DNA from: Candidatus Corynebacterium avicola
Lineage (GTDB): Bacteria > Actinomycetota > Actinomycetes > Mycobacteriales > Mycobacteriaceae
Reading direction: 5' to 3'
Length of the DNA stretch: 55,525 nucleotides
Assembly: GCA_019114135.1 (NCBI GenBank)
Contig: DXGC01000124.1
Location: forward strand, 1 to 55,525
A program made the position numbers and the translations under genes. Positions 40,501 through 48,820 of the stretch are shown here, one piece after another. The first letter of the stretch is position 1. Each line of letters starts with the position of its first letter. The notes beneath the pieces are model-generated. The model did not search any database. It saw only the letters and a program-made list of their open reading frames with translations, and was not told the origin of the DNA.

Positions 40501-41153
40501 TGCAGGGACCGGCGGATGGTCGCCACGGTGACGGTGCAGCTGTCGTCGGAGTCACGTTGCGGGTAGCCACGGCAGACGTCGGAACCGTGCTGCATCAGCA
40601 GCAGGACGGCGGCACTGAGCTCCTCGGACAGACGCTCCAGCTGTTCCTCGTCCTCGACCAGGGCGGTGACCGCGGCGGCCAGGCTCTGCCGGTCGAAACC
40701 CCCGGGCCCGCCGTTGGTCGGGCATTCCCCGCCCACCAGTAGCCGGAGGTACGCCTGGGCGGCCAGGGCGAGGTGGTCACCGTCGTCGAGCAGTTCGGTG
40801 GTGCGTCGACGGAACTGCAGCATCGACGGCATGGTGACGTGACGGTCGCGCCACCGGGCGGTCGCGTGTGCCCGGTCCAGCGTCGTGGCGAAACGCTTGG
40901 TGGCCGAGACCAACGCGGTCTGCAGCACGGCCGACCGTCCGTCCAGGGCGTTGCGCAGCAGGCGCAGTCCCTCCCAGTGCTGTTCCAGGTATGCGGCACG
41001 GCCGGCGAAGGGCAGCGTGCCGTCGCTCATGCGTAGGAACACCGGGGAACGACGCAGGCAGTCGACCGCCGAGGCCGCGGCGATGTCCAGCACCTCGGCT
41101 GCCTCGCTGGCGATCCCCTGGTCCTGCTGTCGTGCGTCCTGGTGTCCGTGCAT
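40497..41153 (-). CDS. Unassigned all-helical protein, possibly a diverged haem-oxygenase/TenA-fold member
   Basis: 218 aa, no signal peptide or membrane segment, predicted almost entirely helical. Not recognised with certainty. The stretch SPVFLRMSDGTLPFAGRAAY then LEQHWEGL resembles HSVYMDRLLDGSLDAAAFTA then LQEQAYLF of the adjacent haem oxygenase, and QAYLRLLVGGE resembles its HHYTRYLGDLAGGQ. The proximal haem His of haem oxygenase has no counterpart, so if the relation is real it cannot bind haem in the same way. The start is 36 bp after the hmuO stop and the end is coupled to the Nudix gene, suggesting hmuO-orf-nudix is one transcript. Confidence 0.6.
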   Translation of the reverse strand: MHGHQDARQQDQGIASEAAEVLDIAAASAVDCLRRSPVFLRMSDGTLPFAGRAAYLEQHWEGLRLLRNALDGRSAVLQTALVSATKRFATTLDRAHATARWRDRHVTMPSMLQFRRRTTELLDDGDHLALAAQAYLRLLVGGECPTNGGPGGFDRQSLAAAVTALVEDEEQLERLSEELSAAVLLLMQHGSDVCRGYPQRDSDDSCTVTVATIRRSLQ

Positions 41154-41189
41154 CTAGGTGTCTCCGTGGTTCCCCTGGGGTTGTCCCAG

Positions 41190-41843
41190 TCAGTCGCGCG
41201 GGGCGATCTCGAGGACGCGCCGCAGCCCCTCGAACACCCCGGAGTTGTAGGCGAATGCGGCGCGGGCGGCGTTGACGACCCGCTCCCGCTCCTCCGCATC
41301 AAGCTCCATCGCGTCCAGCGACTCACGGTAGGCGTCGCGGTAGCGCTTCGGCTTCTCGATGTGGGGAAAACGGTAGAAGGACGTGGCCGACTCGGGAACG
41401 TCGTAGTGACGTCCCATCAGCCGACCGATCACCTGGCCACCGGCCAGGTCACCCAGGTACCGGGTGTAGTGGTGGGCGACGAGCGCCGGGACGTCCCGTT
41501 CCCGGCCGATGCGCTGCAGCTCAGCGACATACGCGGCCGTCTCCTCCAACGGGGCGGCCCCCACGGTGCCGCCCAGTGCCTCGAGGTCGGCCTGCAGGGC
41601 CGCGCGACGGTCCAGCAGACGGTCTGCGATCAGGGCGAAACGGGGGTCGTCCGCGCAGGCCTCGACCGCGTCCTCCAGTGCCGAGTAGAACAGGTAGGCC
41701 TGTTCCTGCAGAGCGGTGAAGGCGGCGGCGTCGAGACTCCCGTCGAGCAGGCGGTCCATGTAGACGGAGTGCTCCGCCTCCTCGTGGGCCTGTCGGGTGT
41801 CCTCACGGAGCAATTCCGAGAGGGTGGTCATCGTCGCAGTCAT
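41190..41843 (-). CDS. hmuO: Haem oxygenase HmuO
   Basis: Opens haem to biliverdin, CO and iron; 217 aa, cytosolic, close to the C. diphtheriae enzyme. The proximal ligand is His20 in RQAHEEAEHS, the distal helix has HHYTRYLGDLAGGQVIGRLM with the catalytic Asp and flexible glycines, and FYRFPHIEKPKRYRDAYR follows. ATG at 41843 follows AGAGGAAA. A DtxR-like box lies about 70-90 bp upstream, fitting iron-repressed expression. Lies next to glnE and a haem transporter, as hmuO does in C. glutamicum. Confidence 0.97.
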   Translation of the reverse strand: MTATMTTLSELLREDTRQAHEEAEHSVYMDRLLDGSLDAAAFTALQEQAYLFYSALEDAVEACADDPRFALIADRLLDRRAALQADLEALGGTVGAAPLEETAAYVAELQRIGRERDVPALVAHHYTRYLGDLAGGQVIGRLMGRHYDVPESATSFYRFPHIEKPKRYRDAYRESLDAMELDAEERERVVNAARAAFAYNSGVFEGLRRVLEIAPRD

Positions 41844-41910
41844 CGTTTCCTCTGGTCCTCGGTTCTTCTGTAGACAGTTAAGGTACTCGTGGGCTTCCAG
41901 TACCGGTATG

Positions 41911-41929
41911 TTAACATCGCCTGACCTAA
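41911..41929 (-). promoter_or_regulatory. DtxR-like box upstream of hmuO
   Basis: On the minus strand TTAGGTCAGGCGATGTTAA matches the 19-bp DtxR consensus at 14 positions. It lies between the hmuV stop and the hmuO start, upstream of hmuO. Confidence 0.6.
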
Positions 41930-41948
41930 TAAGCGATCCTCAGATTGC

Positions 41949-42764
41949 TTATTTTTGCGGGGTGGGTCGAATCCACATCTGGCCCTCGACGGCACTCACA
42001 CTCACCGGCCACCCGTAGACGGCGCTGAGTCGCCCTGAGGTGCAGACTTCTTCCGGGGATCCGACGGCCTCGACCCGCCCGTCGCTTAGCAGAGCCAGGC
42101 GGTCGCAGTACTGGGCGGCGAGGTTCAGGTCGTGCAGCACGACCAGCACCCCGGCCCCGGACGCGGCAAGGTCGCGCACGGTGGACATGGTGCGCTCCTG
42201 GTGGCCGATGTCCATCGCGGCGGTCGGCTCGTCCAGCATCACGCACCCGGCCTGCTGGGCCATCACGCGGGCGAAGGCGACGCGGGCGCGCTCGCCTCCC
42301 GACAGTGTGGTCACGTCGCGATCCTGTTTCGGGGTCATCCCGACCTGCTCCAGGCAGTCGTCCACGATGCGGTCGTCGACCGCCGGGTCGGACGGCCAGG
42401 CCGAGCGTCCCATCCCCACGACGTCACGGACCAGGTGGGAGAAGGACACGTGGGAGTCCTGCAGCATCACGGCGCGCTCACGCGCCGCCGCCCGGGCGGA
42501 GTAGTCACTGTAGGGACGTCCCACCAGCCGGACGTCCCCGCCTGCCGGTGTCAGGTCCCCGGAGAGCGCGCCCAGCAGCGTGGACTTGCCCGCACCGTTG
42601 GGGCCGATCAGTCCCAGGACCTCGCCACGCTGCAGCATCAGGTCGACACCGTGCAGGATCTCGGTGCCGCCGCGGTTGCCGGCTCCCCCGCCGACGGAGA
42701 CCACGAGGTTCTCGGCGGAGAGCACTGTGCCTGTGTTGTTCGCGTTGTTCGTGTCGTGGCTCAT
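41949..42764 (-). CDS. hmuV: Haem ABC transporter ATP-binding protein HmuV
   Basis: 271 aa ATPase of a haem or siderophore importer: Walker A GPNGAGKSTLL, signature LSGGERARVAFAR, Walker B VMLDEPTAAMD, switch His in VLHDLNLAA. The C-terminus (YGWPVSVSAVEGQMWIRPTP) is typical of HmuV-type ATPases. ATG at 42764 overlaps the hmuU stop (ATGA). Assigned to haem rather than ferric siderophore because hmuO follows. Confidence 0.92.
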   Translation of the reverse strand: MSHDTNNANNTGTVLSAENLVVSVGGGAGNRGGTEILHGVDLMLQRGEVLGLIGPNGAGKSTLLGALSGDLTPAGGDVRLVGRPYSDYSARAAARERAVMLQDSHVSFSHLVRDVVGMGRSAWPSDPAVDDRIVDDCLEQVGMTPKQDRDVTTLSGGERARVAFARVMAQQAGCVMLDEPTAAMDIGHQERTMSTVRDLAASGAGVLVVLHDLNLAAQYCDRLALLSDGRVEAVGSPEEVCTSGRLSAVYGWPVSVSAVEGQMWIRPTPQK

Positions 42765-43801
42765 CCCAGCACACCACCCTTCTTCAGCATGTGCCGCAGC
42801 AGCACGAAGAACGTCGGACCGCCGACCAGGGCGGTGAAGATGCCGATCGGCAGGTCGGCATAAGGGATCAGCGTGCGCGAGGCCAGGTCGGACAGCAGCA
42901 GCAGGACCGCACCGCCGACAGCCGACAAGGGAACCAGCCAGCGGTTGGATGCCCCGATGACCTGGCGCAGGATGTGCGGCACGATCAGACCGACGAAGCC
43001 GATGATGCCGGCGTAGCTCACCGCCAGCGCTGCCAGAGCGGTGGACAGTCCCACGATCGCCACCCGCATCAGCGGCACGTTCACCCCGGCGTGACCGGCC
43101 GCCCGCTCGCCGAGGCTCAGGACGTCCAACTGCCCGGCGATCAGCACCGCGGCGACCAGGCACACCAGCACCGGGACGACGACGATGCCGACCTGGTTCC
43201 ACTGGGATCCGTTGAGCGACCCCATCTGCCAGAAGATCACCTGTTCACGCGAGGAGGTGGGGGCCAGGAACACCAGGAAGGAGATGGCTGCACCGGCGAC
43301 CGCGTTCACCGCGATGCCGGTGAGGATCAGGGTCAGCACCTTGACCTGACCGTTGATCGAGGACAAGCGGTAGATCACGAAGGTGGTCAGCACTCCGGCG
43401 ATGAAGGCCAGCAGCGGGACCGTCGCCGCCCCGAAGATGGTGATGTTCAGCACGATGGCCGCGGCGGCGCCCACACCGGCACCGGAGGTCACGCCGATCA
43501 CGCTGGGCTCCGCCAACGGGTTGCCGAACAGTCCCTGCAGCAGGGTTCCGGCCACGGCGAGGGCGGCACCGACCAGCAGGCAGAGCACGATACGTGGCAT
43601 GCGGATCTGCCACAGCACATTGGCCGCCCGTTCGGTTTCGGGGGTGTCGGTGCGGTTGAGCAGCGCGTCCCACACCTGCGAGGGGGTCAGGGCGAACTGG
43701 CCGAGCACCAGGTTCACACCGATGACCACCACCAGGGCGACGATCAGCACGCTCAACGTGGCGACGCGGACCGTGCGTCGCCGACGGAGGGTTTCGTTCA
43801 T
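42761..43801 (-). CDS. hmuU: FecCD-type permease, haem transporter HmuU
   Basis: 346 aa, ten membrane segments, with RMPRIVLCLLVGAALAVAG, NPLAEPSVIGVTSGAGVGAA, SYAGIIGFVGLIVPHILRQ and LPIGIFTALVGGPTFFVLL, all standard for FecCD/BtuC permeases. I prefer ATG at 43801: TAGGGT (43809-43814) lies 7 nt upstream, giving a leaderless start; a GTG two codons earlier is possible. No gene for the haem-binding lipoprotein HmuT lies in front; glnE is directly upstream. Confidence 0.92.
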   Translation of the reverse strand: MNETLRRRRTVRVATLSVLIVALVVVIGVNLVLGQFALTPSQVWDALLNRTDTPETERAANVLWQIRMPRIVLCLLVGAALAVAGTLLQGLFGNPLAEPSVIGVTSGAGVGAAAAIVLNITIFGAATVPLLAFIAGVLTTFVIYRLSSINGQVKVLTLILTGIAVNAVAGAAISFLVFLAPTSSREQVIFWQMGSLNGSQWNQVGIVVVPVLVCLVAAVLIAGQLDVLSLGERAAGHAGVNVPLMRVAIVGLSTALAALAVSYAGIIGFVGLIVPHILRQVIGASNRWLVPLSAVGGAVLLLLSDLASRTLIPYADLPIGIFTALVGGPTFFVLLRHMLKKGGVLG

Positions 43802-43823
43802 TGCCACGACCCTACCCGTCCGG

Positions 43824-43842
43824 TCAGGTTAGGCTGCACAAC
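43824..43842. promoter_or_regulatory. DtxR-like box at the hmuU promoter
   Basis: TCAGGTTAGGCTGCACAAC contains ten consecutive matches (AGGTTAGGCT) to the DtxR consensus TTAGGTTAGGCTAACCTAA and lies just upstream of the hmuU -10 box, about where the -35 region falls. Confidence 0.65.
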
Positions 43843-43875
43843 GGGTTGGTCGGAACGGGGGGTGGTTCCTGCTGG

Positions 43876-46800
43876 TCAGTCGTCGAACTCGGCGTCGGTG
43901 ACTTCCTCACCCCAGAAGACCCGGTCGATGACCTTGCGGGCCCGGCGCGTGGTCTTCAGGTAGTCGTCGAGGAATCCCTGGCTGTCCTCCGACCCCCAGT
44001 TCGCCGCCGCCGCGATCTGCCCCAGCAACGGGCCGGGCGCCGGCAGCTGGTCCCGTCGCTTCGCGTTGACCAGGATGATCGCGTTGCGGGCCCGGGTCGC
44101 CGTCAGCCACGCCTCGCGCAGGGTCTCCACGTCGGCCTCGGACAGCAGTCCGGCGACCCGGATCTCCTCGAGGACCTCGAGGGTGGAGGTGTTGTGCAGG
44201 TTGTTGATCTGGTGGCTGTGCTGCATGGTCAGCAGCTGGACGGTCCACTCGATGTCACTGAGTCCGCCTCGGCCGAGTTTGGTGTGGGTGTAGCGGTCGG
44301 CGCCCTGGGGCAGCCGTTCGGCGTCGACGCGGGCTTTCATCCGGCGCACCTGCTGGACAGTGGTGCGGTCGGCACCGTTCTCCGGGTAGCGGAACTCGTC
44401 GATCATCCGCAGGAACCGGATACCCAGGTCCTTGTCGCCGGCGATCCAGGTGGCGCGCAGCAGGGCCTGGAACTCCCAGGTCTCCCCCCAGCGGCTGTAG
44501 TAGTTGCGGTAGGACTCCAGGGTGCGCACCGTCGGGCCGCTGCGGCCTTCGGGACGCAGGTTCAGGTCGACCTCCAGCGGCGGGTCCTGGGAGGGACGCG
44601 ACAGTCGTGTACGCATCTGCTTGCAGATGGCGGTCGCCCAGGCCACCGCATCGTTCTCGGTGCCGGATTCACCGTCACCGTCGGCATCGACGGCGTCATC
44701 GGTGGACACGTCGGTGACCGGCTCGCAGACGAACATCACGTCGGCGTCGGAGCCGTAGCTCAGCTCCGCCCCGCCCAGGCGGCCCATCCCGATGACCGAG
44801 ATCCGGGCGGGTGCCTGGCGGTGGTTCGCGTCCTCCCACGCCTTGATCTCCGCGTCGAGCGCGGCCTCGAGCACGGCGTCCCACACCCAGGACAGTGACC
44901 GGCAGATCTCCGGGGTGTCGATGAGTCCGAGTAGGTCGCCGGAGGCCACGCGGGCCAGCTCGGTCCGGCGCAGCGCGCGGGCGGCGGCGATGGCCTTGTC
45001 CGGGTCCCGGTGGCGGGCGGAGGCGGCGACCAGTGAGTGGCTGATCACCGTGGGGTCCTTCTCCAGCAGTTTCGGTCCGTTCGCCCCGTCGGAGAGCAGG
45101 CGTACGGCATCCGGGGAGGCGATGAAGAGGTCGGCGACGTACGGCGAGGTGCCGAGGATGTGCATCAACCGTTGGCCGACGATGTTCTCGTCGCGCAGCA
45201 GCCGCAGGAACCAGGAACTGTCGAAGGCCGCCTCGGAGAGCTTCCGGTAGGCAAGCAGGCCGGCGTCCGGGTCTGCGGTGGGCGCCAGCCACTCCATCAG
45301 CGACGGCAGGATCATCGCCTGGATCCGGTCCTTGCGGGAGGTGCCGGACGCCAGGGCGGTGAGGTGGTCCATGGCCCGGCTCGGGTGCTTGTACCCCAGT
45401 GCGGCGAGCTGACGCTGGGCCGCCTCCGGAGTGAGCCGCAGTTCGTCGATGGACATGGCGACGACGGAGGTCAGCAGCGGACGGTAGAAGAGCTTGTTGT
45501 GCAGCTGGCGGATCTGCAGACCGACCTTGCGGACGTTGGATGTCAGCGCGGCGACGGGTCCGGTCTGGCTGTCGCTCCGGACCCCGGCGGTGCGTGCGAG
45601 CCACAGCTGTCCCGTGGTGTCGTCGTCAGCGGGCAGGAGGTGGGTACGGCGCAGGTGCTGCAGCTGCAGCCGGTGTTCCAGCATGCGCATGTAGGCGTAG
45701 CACCGGGTGAGGACGTGGCCGTCCTCGCGTCCGACGTACCCGCCGTGCACTAGGGCGTCGAGCGCCTCCACGGTGGAACGAACCCGCAGTGACTCGTCGA
45801 CACGGCCGTGCACCATCTGCAGCATCTGGATGGCGAACTCCACGTCGCGCAGGCCACCGGGGCCGAGTTTGAGCTCGCGGGGCATCAGTTCGTCCGGGAC
45901 GTTGTCGATCACCCGACGTCGCATCGCCTGCACGTCGGGGACGAAGTCCTCCCGCTCGGCCGCACTCCACACCATCGGTGCGAGCTGGTCGACGTAGTCG
46001 CGCCCCAGTTCCAGGTCCCCGGTCATCGGCCGGGCCTTCAACAGTGCCTGGAACTCCCAGGTCGACGCCCAGCGACGGTAGTAGGCCAGATGCGACTCCA
46101 GGGTGCGCACCAGCGCACCGTGCCGCCCTTCAGGACGCAGCGCAGCGTCCACCTCGAAGAACACACGACAGCCGATGTTGATGAACTCGCCGGCCAACCG
46201 GGTCGCCCGTGCGTCGGCGGGTTCTGCGACGAAGATGACGTCCACGTCCGAGATGTAGTTCAGTTCGCGGGCGCCGCACTTGCCCATCGCGACTACCGCG
46301 AGCTTCACCGGCACCTCCCCCTCGGGGAACACGGTGGCCGTGGCCACCGCCAGTGCCGCGGTCAGTGCCGCGTCGGCGGCATCCGACAACCGGGCGGTGA
46401 GGTCGGAGAAAGGCACCGGCGGTGGCATCTTTCCGTCCTCGGTCTCCCCTGCCCGGGACGTGTGCTCGGACTGGCCGTGTCGTGGGGTTCGCTGGATGAA
46501 CGTCGCCGCGAGGTCGATGGCGGCGATCCGGGCCAGGACGGTGCGGTAGGCCGTCCGCATCGCCCGGTCGGCGTCGACGCCGGTGACGGTGGCCCGGTAC
46601 ATCAGGGAGTCCCCGGACTCGTGCACCGGCTCCGCATCGACGGACTCCAGCAGCTCCGACATGATCTCGTCGCGCTCCGGCAGCTTGCCGGTCAACCGGG
46701 GCCACACCCGTGGGTTCGCGATCACGTGGTCGCCGAGCAACGTGGACCCACTCAGAAGGGCGAGTAGACGGATGCGGAACATCGGGTCGGTGTCCAGTGC

Positions 46801-47043
46801 GGCCCGCAGAGCCTCTGCGGAGGCTTCCCCGGTCACCCCGTCCTGCTCCAGGGTCTCGATGAGGCGCACCACGGCGTTGAGGGCGCGGTCGGGCTCGCCG
46901 ACAGAGGACAACACCCCGAGGATGTCGAGGTGCTCTTCATCGTCCCAACCGAGGGCGGCCAGGTCGTCGGCGGCTGACGTTCGGCTCAGACCGAGAGACG
47001 CCGGGGACGGGACTCGTGAGCGGCTGGTGCGTAGCGGGTTCAC
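43876..47043 (-). CDS. glnE: Bifunctional glutamine-synthetase adenylyltransferase/deadenylylase
   Basis: Switches GlnA off and on by adding or removing AMP at its tyrosine (Tyr406 here). About 1055 aa with two nucleotidyltransferase domains, each followed by a GlnD-PII-type helical domain: the first around KCGARELNYISDVDVIFV, the second around GMGRLGGAELSYGSDADVMF. Both retain the Gly-Ser/Ser-Asp-x-Asp metal motif (SDVD and SDAD). I place the start at GTG 47043, 12 nt after AGGAG; a TTG at 47055 would abut that site. The opposite strand shows long open frames without family character. Confidence 0.95.
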   Translation of the reverse strand: MNPLRTSRSRVPSPASLGLSRTSAADDLAALGWDDEEHLDILGVLSSVGEPDRALNAVVRLIETLEQDGVTGEASAEALRAALDTDPMFRIRLLALLSGSTLLGDHVIANPRVWPRLTGKLPERDEIMSELLESVDAEPVHESGDSLMYRATVTGVDADRAMRTAYRTVLARIAAIDLAATFIQRTPRHGQSEHTSRAGETEDGKMPPPVPFSDLTARLSDAADAALTAALAVATATVFPEGEVPVKLAVVAMGKCGARELNYISDVDVIFVAEPADARATRLAGEFINIGCRVFFEVDAALRPEGRHGALVRTLESHLAYYRRWASTWEFQALLKARPMTGDLELGRDYVDQLAPMVWSAAEREDFVPDVQAMRRRVIDNVPDELMPRELKLGPGGLRDVEFAIQMLQMVHGRVDESLRVRSTVEALDALVHGGYVGREDGHVLTRCYAYMRMLEHRLQLQHLRRTHLLPADDDTTGQLWLARTAGVRSDSQTGPVAALTSNVRKVGLQIRQLHNKLFYRPLLTSVVAMSIDELRLTPEAAQRQLAALGYKHPSRAMDHLTALASGTSRKDRIQAMILPSLMEWLAPTADPDAGLLAYRKLSEAAFDSSWFLRLLRDENIVGQRLMHILGTSPYVADLFIASPDAVRLLSDGANGPKLLEKDPTVISHSLVAASARHRDPDKAIAAARALRRTELARVASGDLLGLIDTPEICRSLSWVWDAVLEAALDAEIKAWEDANHRQAPARISVIGMGRLGGAELSYGSDADVMFVCEPVTDVSTDDAVDADGDGESGTENDAVAWATAICKQMRTRLSRPSQDPPLEVDLNLRPEGRSGPTVRTLESYRNYYSRWGETWEFQALLRATWIAGDKDLGIRFLRMIDEFRYPENGADRTTVQQVRRMKARVDAERLPQGADRYTHTKLGRGGLSDIEWTVQLLTMQHSHQINNLHNTSTLEVLEEIRVAGLLSEADVETLREAWLTATRARNAIILVNAKRRDQLPAPGPLLGQIAAAANWGSEDSQGFLDDYLKTTRRARKVIDRVFWGEEVTDAEFDD

Positions 47044-47235
47044 TCGTGGACTCAACTCCTACGGAACCGACGTTCGGGGCCCTTCCCCGATCTGACGGTG
47101 CCACCTATCGTAACGACACTCCCGGACACGACATGCAGCGGCGGTGTGCGCAGGGACAATTCCCCGTACCGGCACGCTCATGTCCGGGCCTCCCGCTACC
47201 TTAGGTGACATGAGACGTTTCCGGAGCGAACACGC

Positions 47236-47382
47236 ATGTCCGACCCCTCCGACTCCACACAGACCGAGATCTTCGCGGTCGGCGTGACCACTTGGGTGGA
47301 TTACGAGGACGCCACCACCGCCGGCGCGAAGACGGTCGAGGCTGTGATGGATGCGCAGAACCTGAAGATCTCCGCCTTCTAG
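47236..47382 (+). CDS. Probable small protein, 48 aa
   Basis: ATG at 47236, with GGAG about 10 nt upstream; stop TAG at 47380-47382. The sequence opens MSDPSDSTQTEIFAVGVTTW and closes KTVEAVMDAQNLKISAF: a beta strand followed by an amphipathic helix. Third codon positions are almost all G or C, as in its neighbours, which supports coding. It is divergent from glnE and ends 10 bp before the convergent glnA2 stop. A candidate promoter (TACCTT/TTAGGT) lies near 47197-47205. I do not recognise the family; a small regulator or partner of the glutamine system is only a guess. Confidence 0.6.
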   Translation: MSDPSDSTQTEIFAVGVTTWVDYEDATTAGAKTVEAVMDAQNLKISAF

Positions 47383-47392
47383 ATTTCGGGGC

Positions 47393-48736
47393 CTAGAACT
47401 CCAGGTTGTGGGCCAGCTCCCAGGGGGTGACCTGGGACTGGTAGGACTTCCACTCGCGCCACTTGTTGCGCAGGAAGTACTCGAAGACGTGCTCGCCGAG
47501 TGCGTCGGCGACGAGCTCGGACTTCTCCATCTCGCGCAGAGCCAGGTCCAGGTCACCGGGCAGGTCCTTGTAGCCCATGGCCATGCGCTCGCGGCGGGTC
47601 ATGCCGGCGACGTCCTCCTCCACCGGCGGAGTGAGCTCGTAGCCTTCCTTGATGCCCTTGAGTCCGGCGGCCAGCAGCACCGCATAGGACAGGTAGGGGT
47701 TCGCACCGGAGTCCGGGGTGCGGATCTCCACGCGTCGGGAGGACGGCTTGTGCACGGTGTACATCGGGACACGGATCATCGCCGACCGGTTGGACGCTCC
47801 CCAGGTCGCTGCCGTGGGAGCCTCGTCACCGCTGGTCAGACGCTTGTAGGAGTTGACCCACTGGTTGGTGACCGCGGAGATCTCCGGGGCGTGCTCCAGG
47901 ATGCCGGCGATGAAGGACTTCGCCGTGGTGGACAGGTAGAACAGGTCGTCCGGGTCGTGGAAGGCGTTGTCCTCCCCCTCGAACAGGGACATGTGGGTGT
48001 GCATCGCCGAACCGGCGAAGTCATGGAACGGCTTGGGCATGAAGGTGGCACGCACGTCATTACGACGGGCGACCTGCTTGACCATGTAGCGGAAGCTCAT
48101 CACGTTGTCGGCCATGGACAGGGCATCAGCGAAGCGCAGGTCGATCTCCTGCTGGCCGGGGGCGGCCTCGTGGTGGGAGAACTCCACGGAGATGCCCATG
48201 GACTCCAGCGCGGTGATGGCGTCCTGACGGAACATCGGGGCGGCGTCCGTCACCGCCTGGTCGAAGTATCCGCCGGTGTCGGAGGGTACCGGGCGACCGT
48301 CCGGACCGTCCTCCTCCTTGAGGAGGAAGAACTCGATCTCGGGGTGGACGTAGCAGGAGAATCCCTCGTCAGCGGCACGGTTGAGCTGACGGCGCAGCAC
48401 CTGGCGAGGGTCGGCCCAGCTGGGCTGCCCGTCAGGCATGGCGATGTCGCAGAACATGCGGGCGGTCAGCGCCCCGTCGGAGCTGCCGGTGTACAACGGC
48501 AGGATCTGGAACGTCGAAGGGTCGGGCTTGGCGATGGTGTCGGACTCCACCACACGGGAGAATCCCTCGATCGACGATCCGTCGAAACCAATCCCCTCTT
48601 CGAACGCCCCTTCCAGTTCGGCAGGCGCAACGGCCACGGACTTCAGGTAACCCTGAATGTCGGTGAACCAGAGGCGCACGAAGCGGATGTCGCGTTCTTC
48701 GATAGTACGCAGGACGTATTCCTGTTGACGGCTCAT
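47393..48736 (-). CDS. glnA2: Glutamine synthetase paralogue GlnA2
   Basis: 447 aa, GSI-alpha-like. Active-site blocks are kept: GFDGSSIEGF, EIEFFLLKEED, HHEAAPGQQEIDLRF, KPFHDFAGSAMHTHMS and NRSAMIRVP. The adenylylation motif NLYxLPP seen in GlnA is missing (LTPPVEEDVAG there), so it escapes GlnE. In C. glutamicum the orthologue is dispensable and contributes little synthetase activity. ATG at 48736 is 7 nt after TACGAT (48744-48749), a leaderless start; an ATG at 48757 is not supported. Confidence 0.95.
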   Translation of the reverse strand: MSRQQEYVLRTIEERDIRFVRLWFTDIQGYLKSVAVAPAELEGAFEEGIGFDGSSIEGFSRVVESDTIAKPDPSTFQILPLYTGSSDGALTARMFCDIAMPDGQPSWADPRQVLRRQLNRAADEGFSCYVHPEIEFFLLKEEDGPDGRPVPSDTGGYFDQAVTDAAPMFRQDAITALESMGISVEFSHHEAAPGQQEIDLRFADALSMADNVMSFRYMVKQVARRNDVRATFMPKPFHDFAGSAMHTHMSLFEGEDNAFHDPDDLFYLSTTAKSFIAGILEHAPEISAVTNQWVNSYKRLTSGDEAPTAATWGASNRSAMIRVPMYTVHKPSSRRVEIRTPDSGANPYLSYAVLLAAGLKGIKEGYELTPPVEEDVAGMTRRERMAMGYKDLPGDLDLALREMEKSELVADALGEHVFEYFLRNKWREWKSYQSQVTPWELAHNLEF

Positions 48737-48820
48737 GCCGCCCATCGTAGTCGCCATAAGGCCTCAGATTGTGACAAGTTCGTTAACATCTGCGCGACGA
48801 AGGTGGCACAATAAGACGAC

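Noticed and set aside
42765..43202. N-terminal extension of hmuV into hmuU
   Set aside because: The extension reads through hmuU in another frame, is Arg/Gly/Ala-rich, and the ATG at 42764 overlaps the hmuU stop in the usual coupled way.
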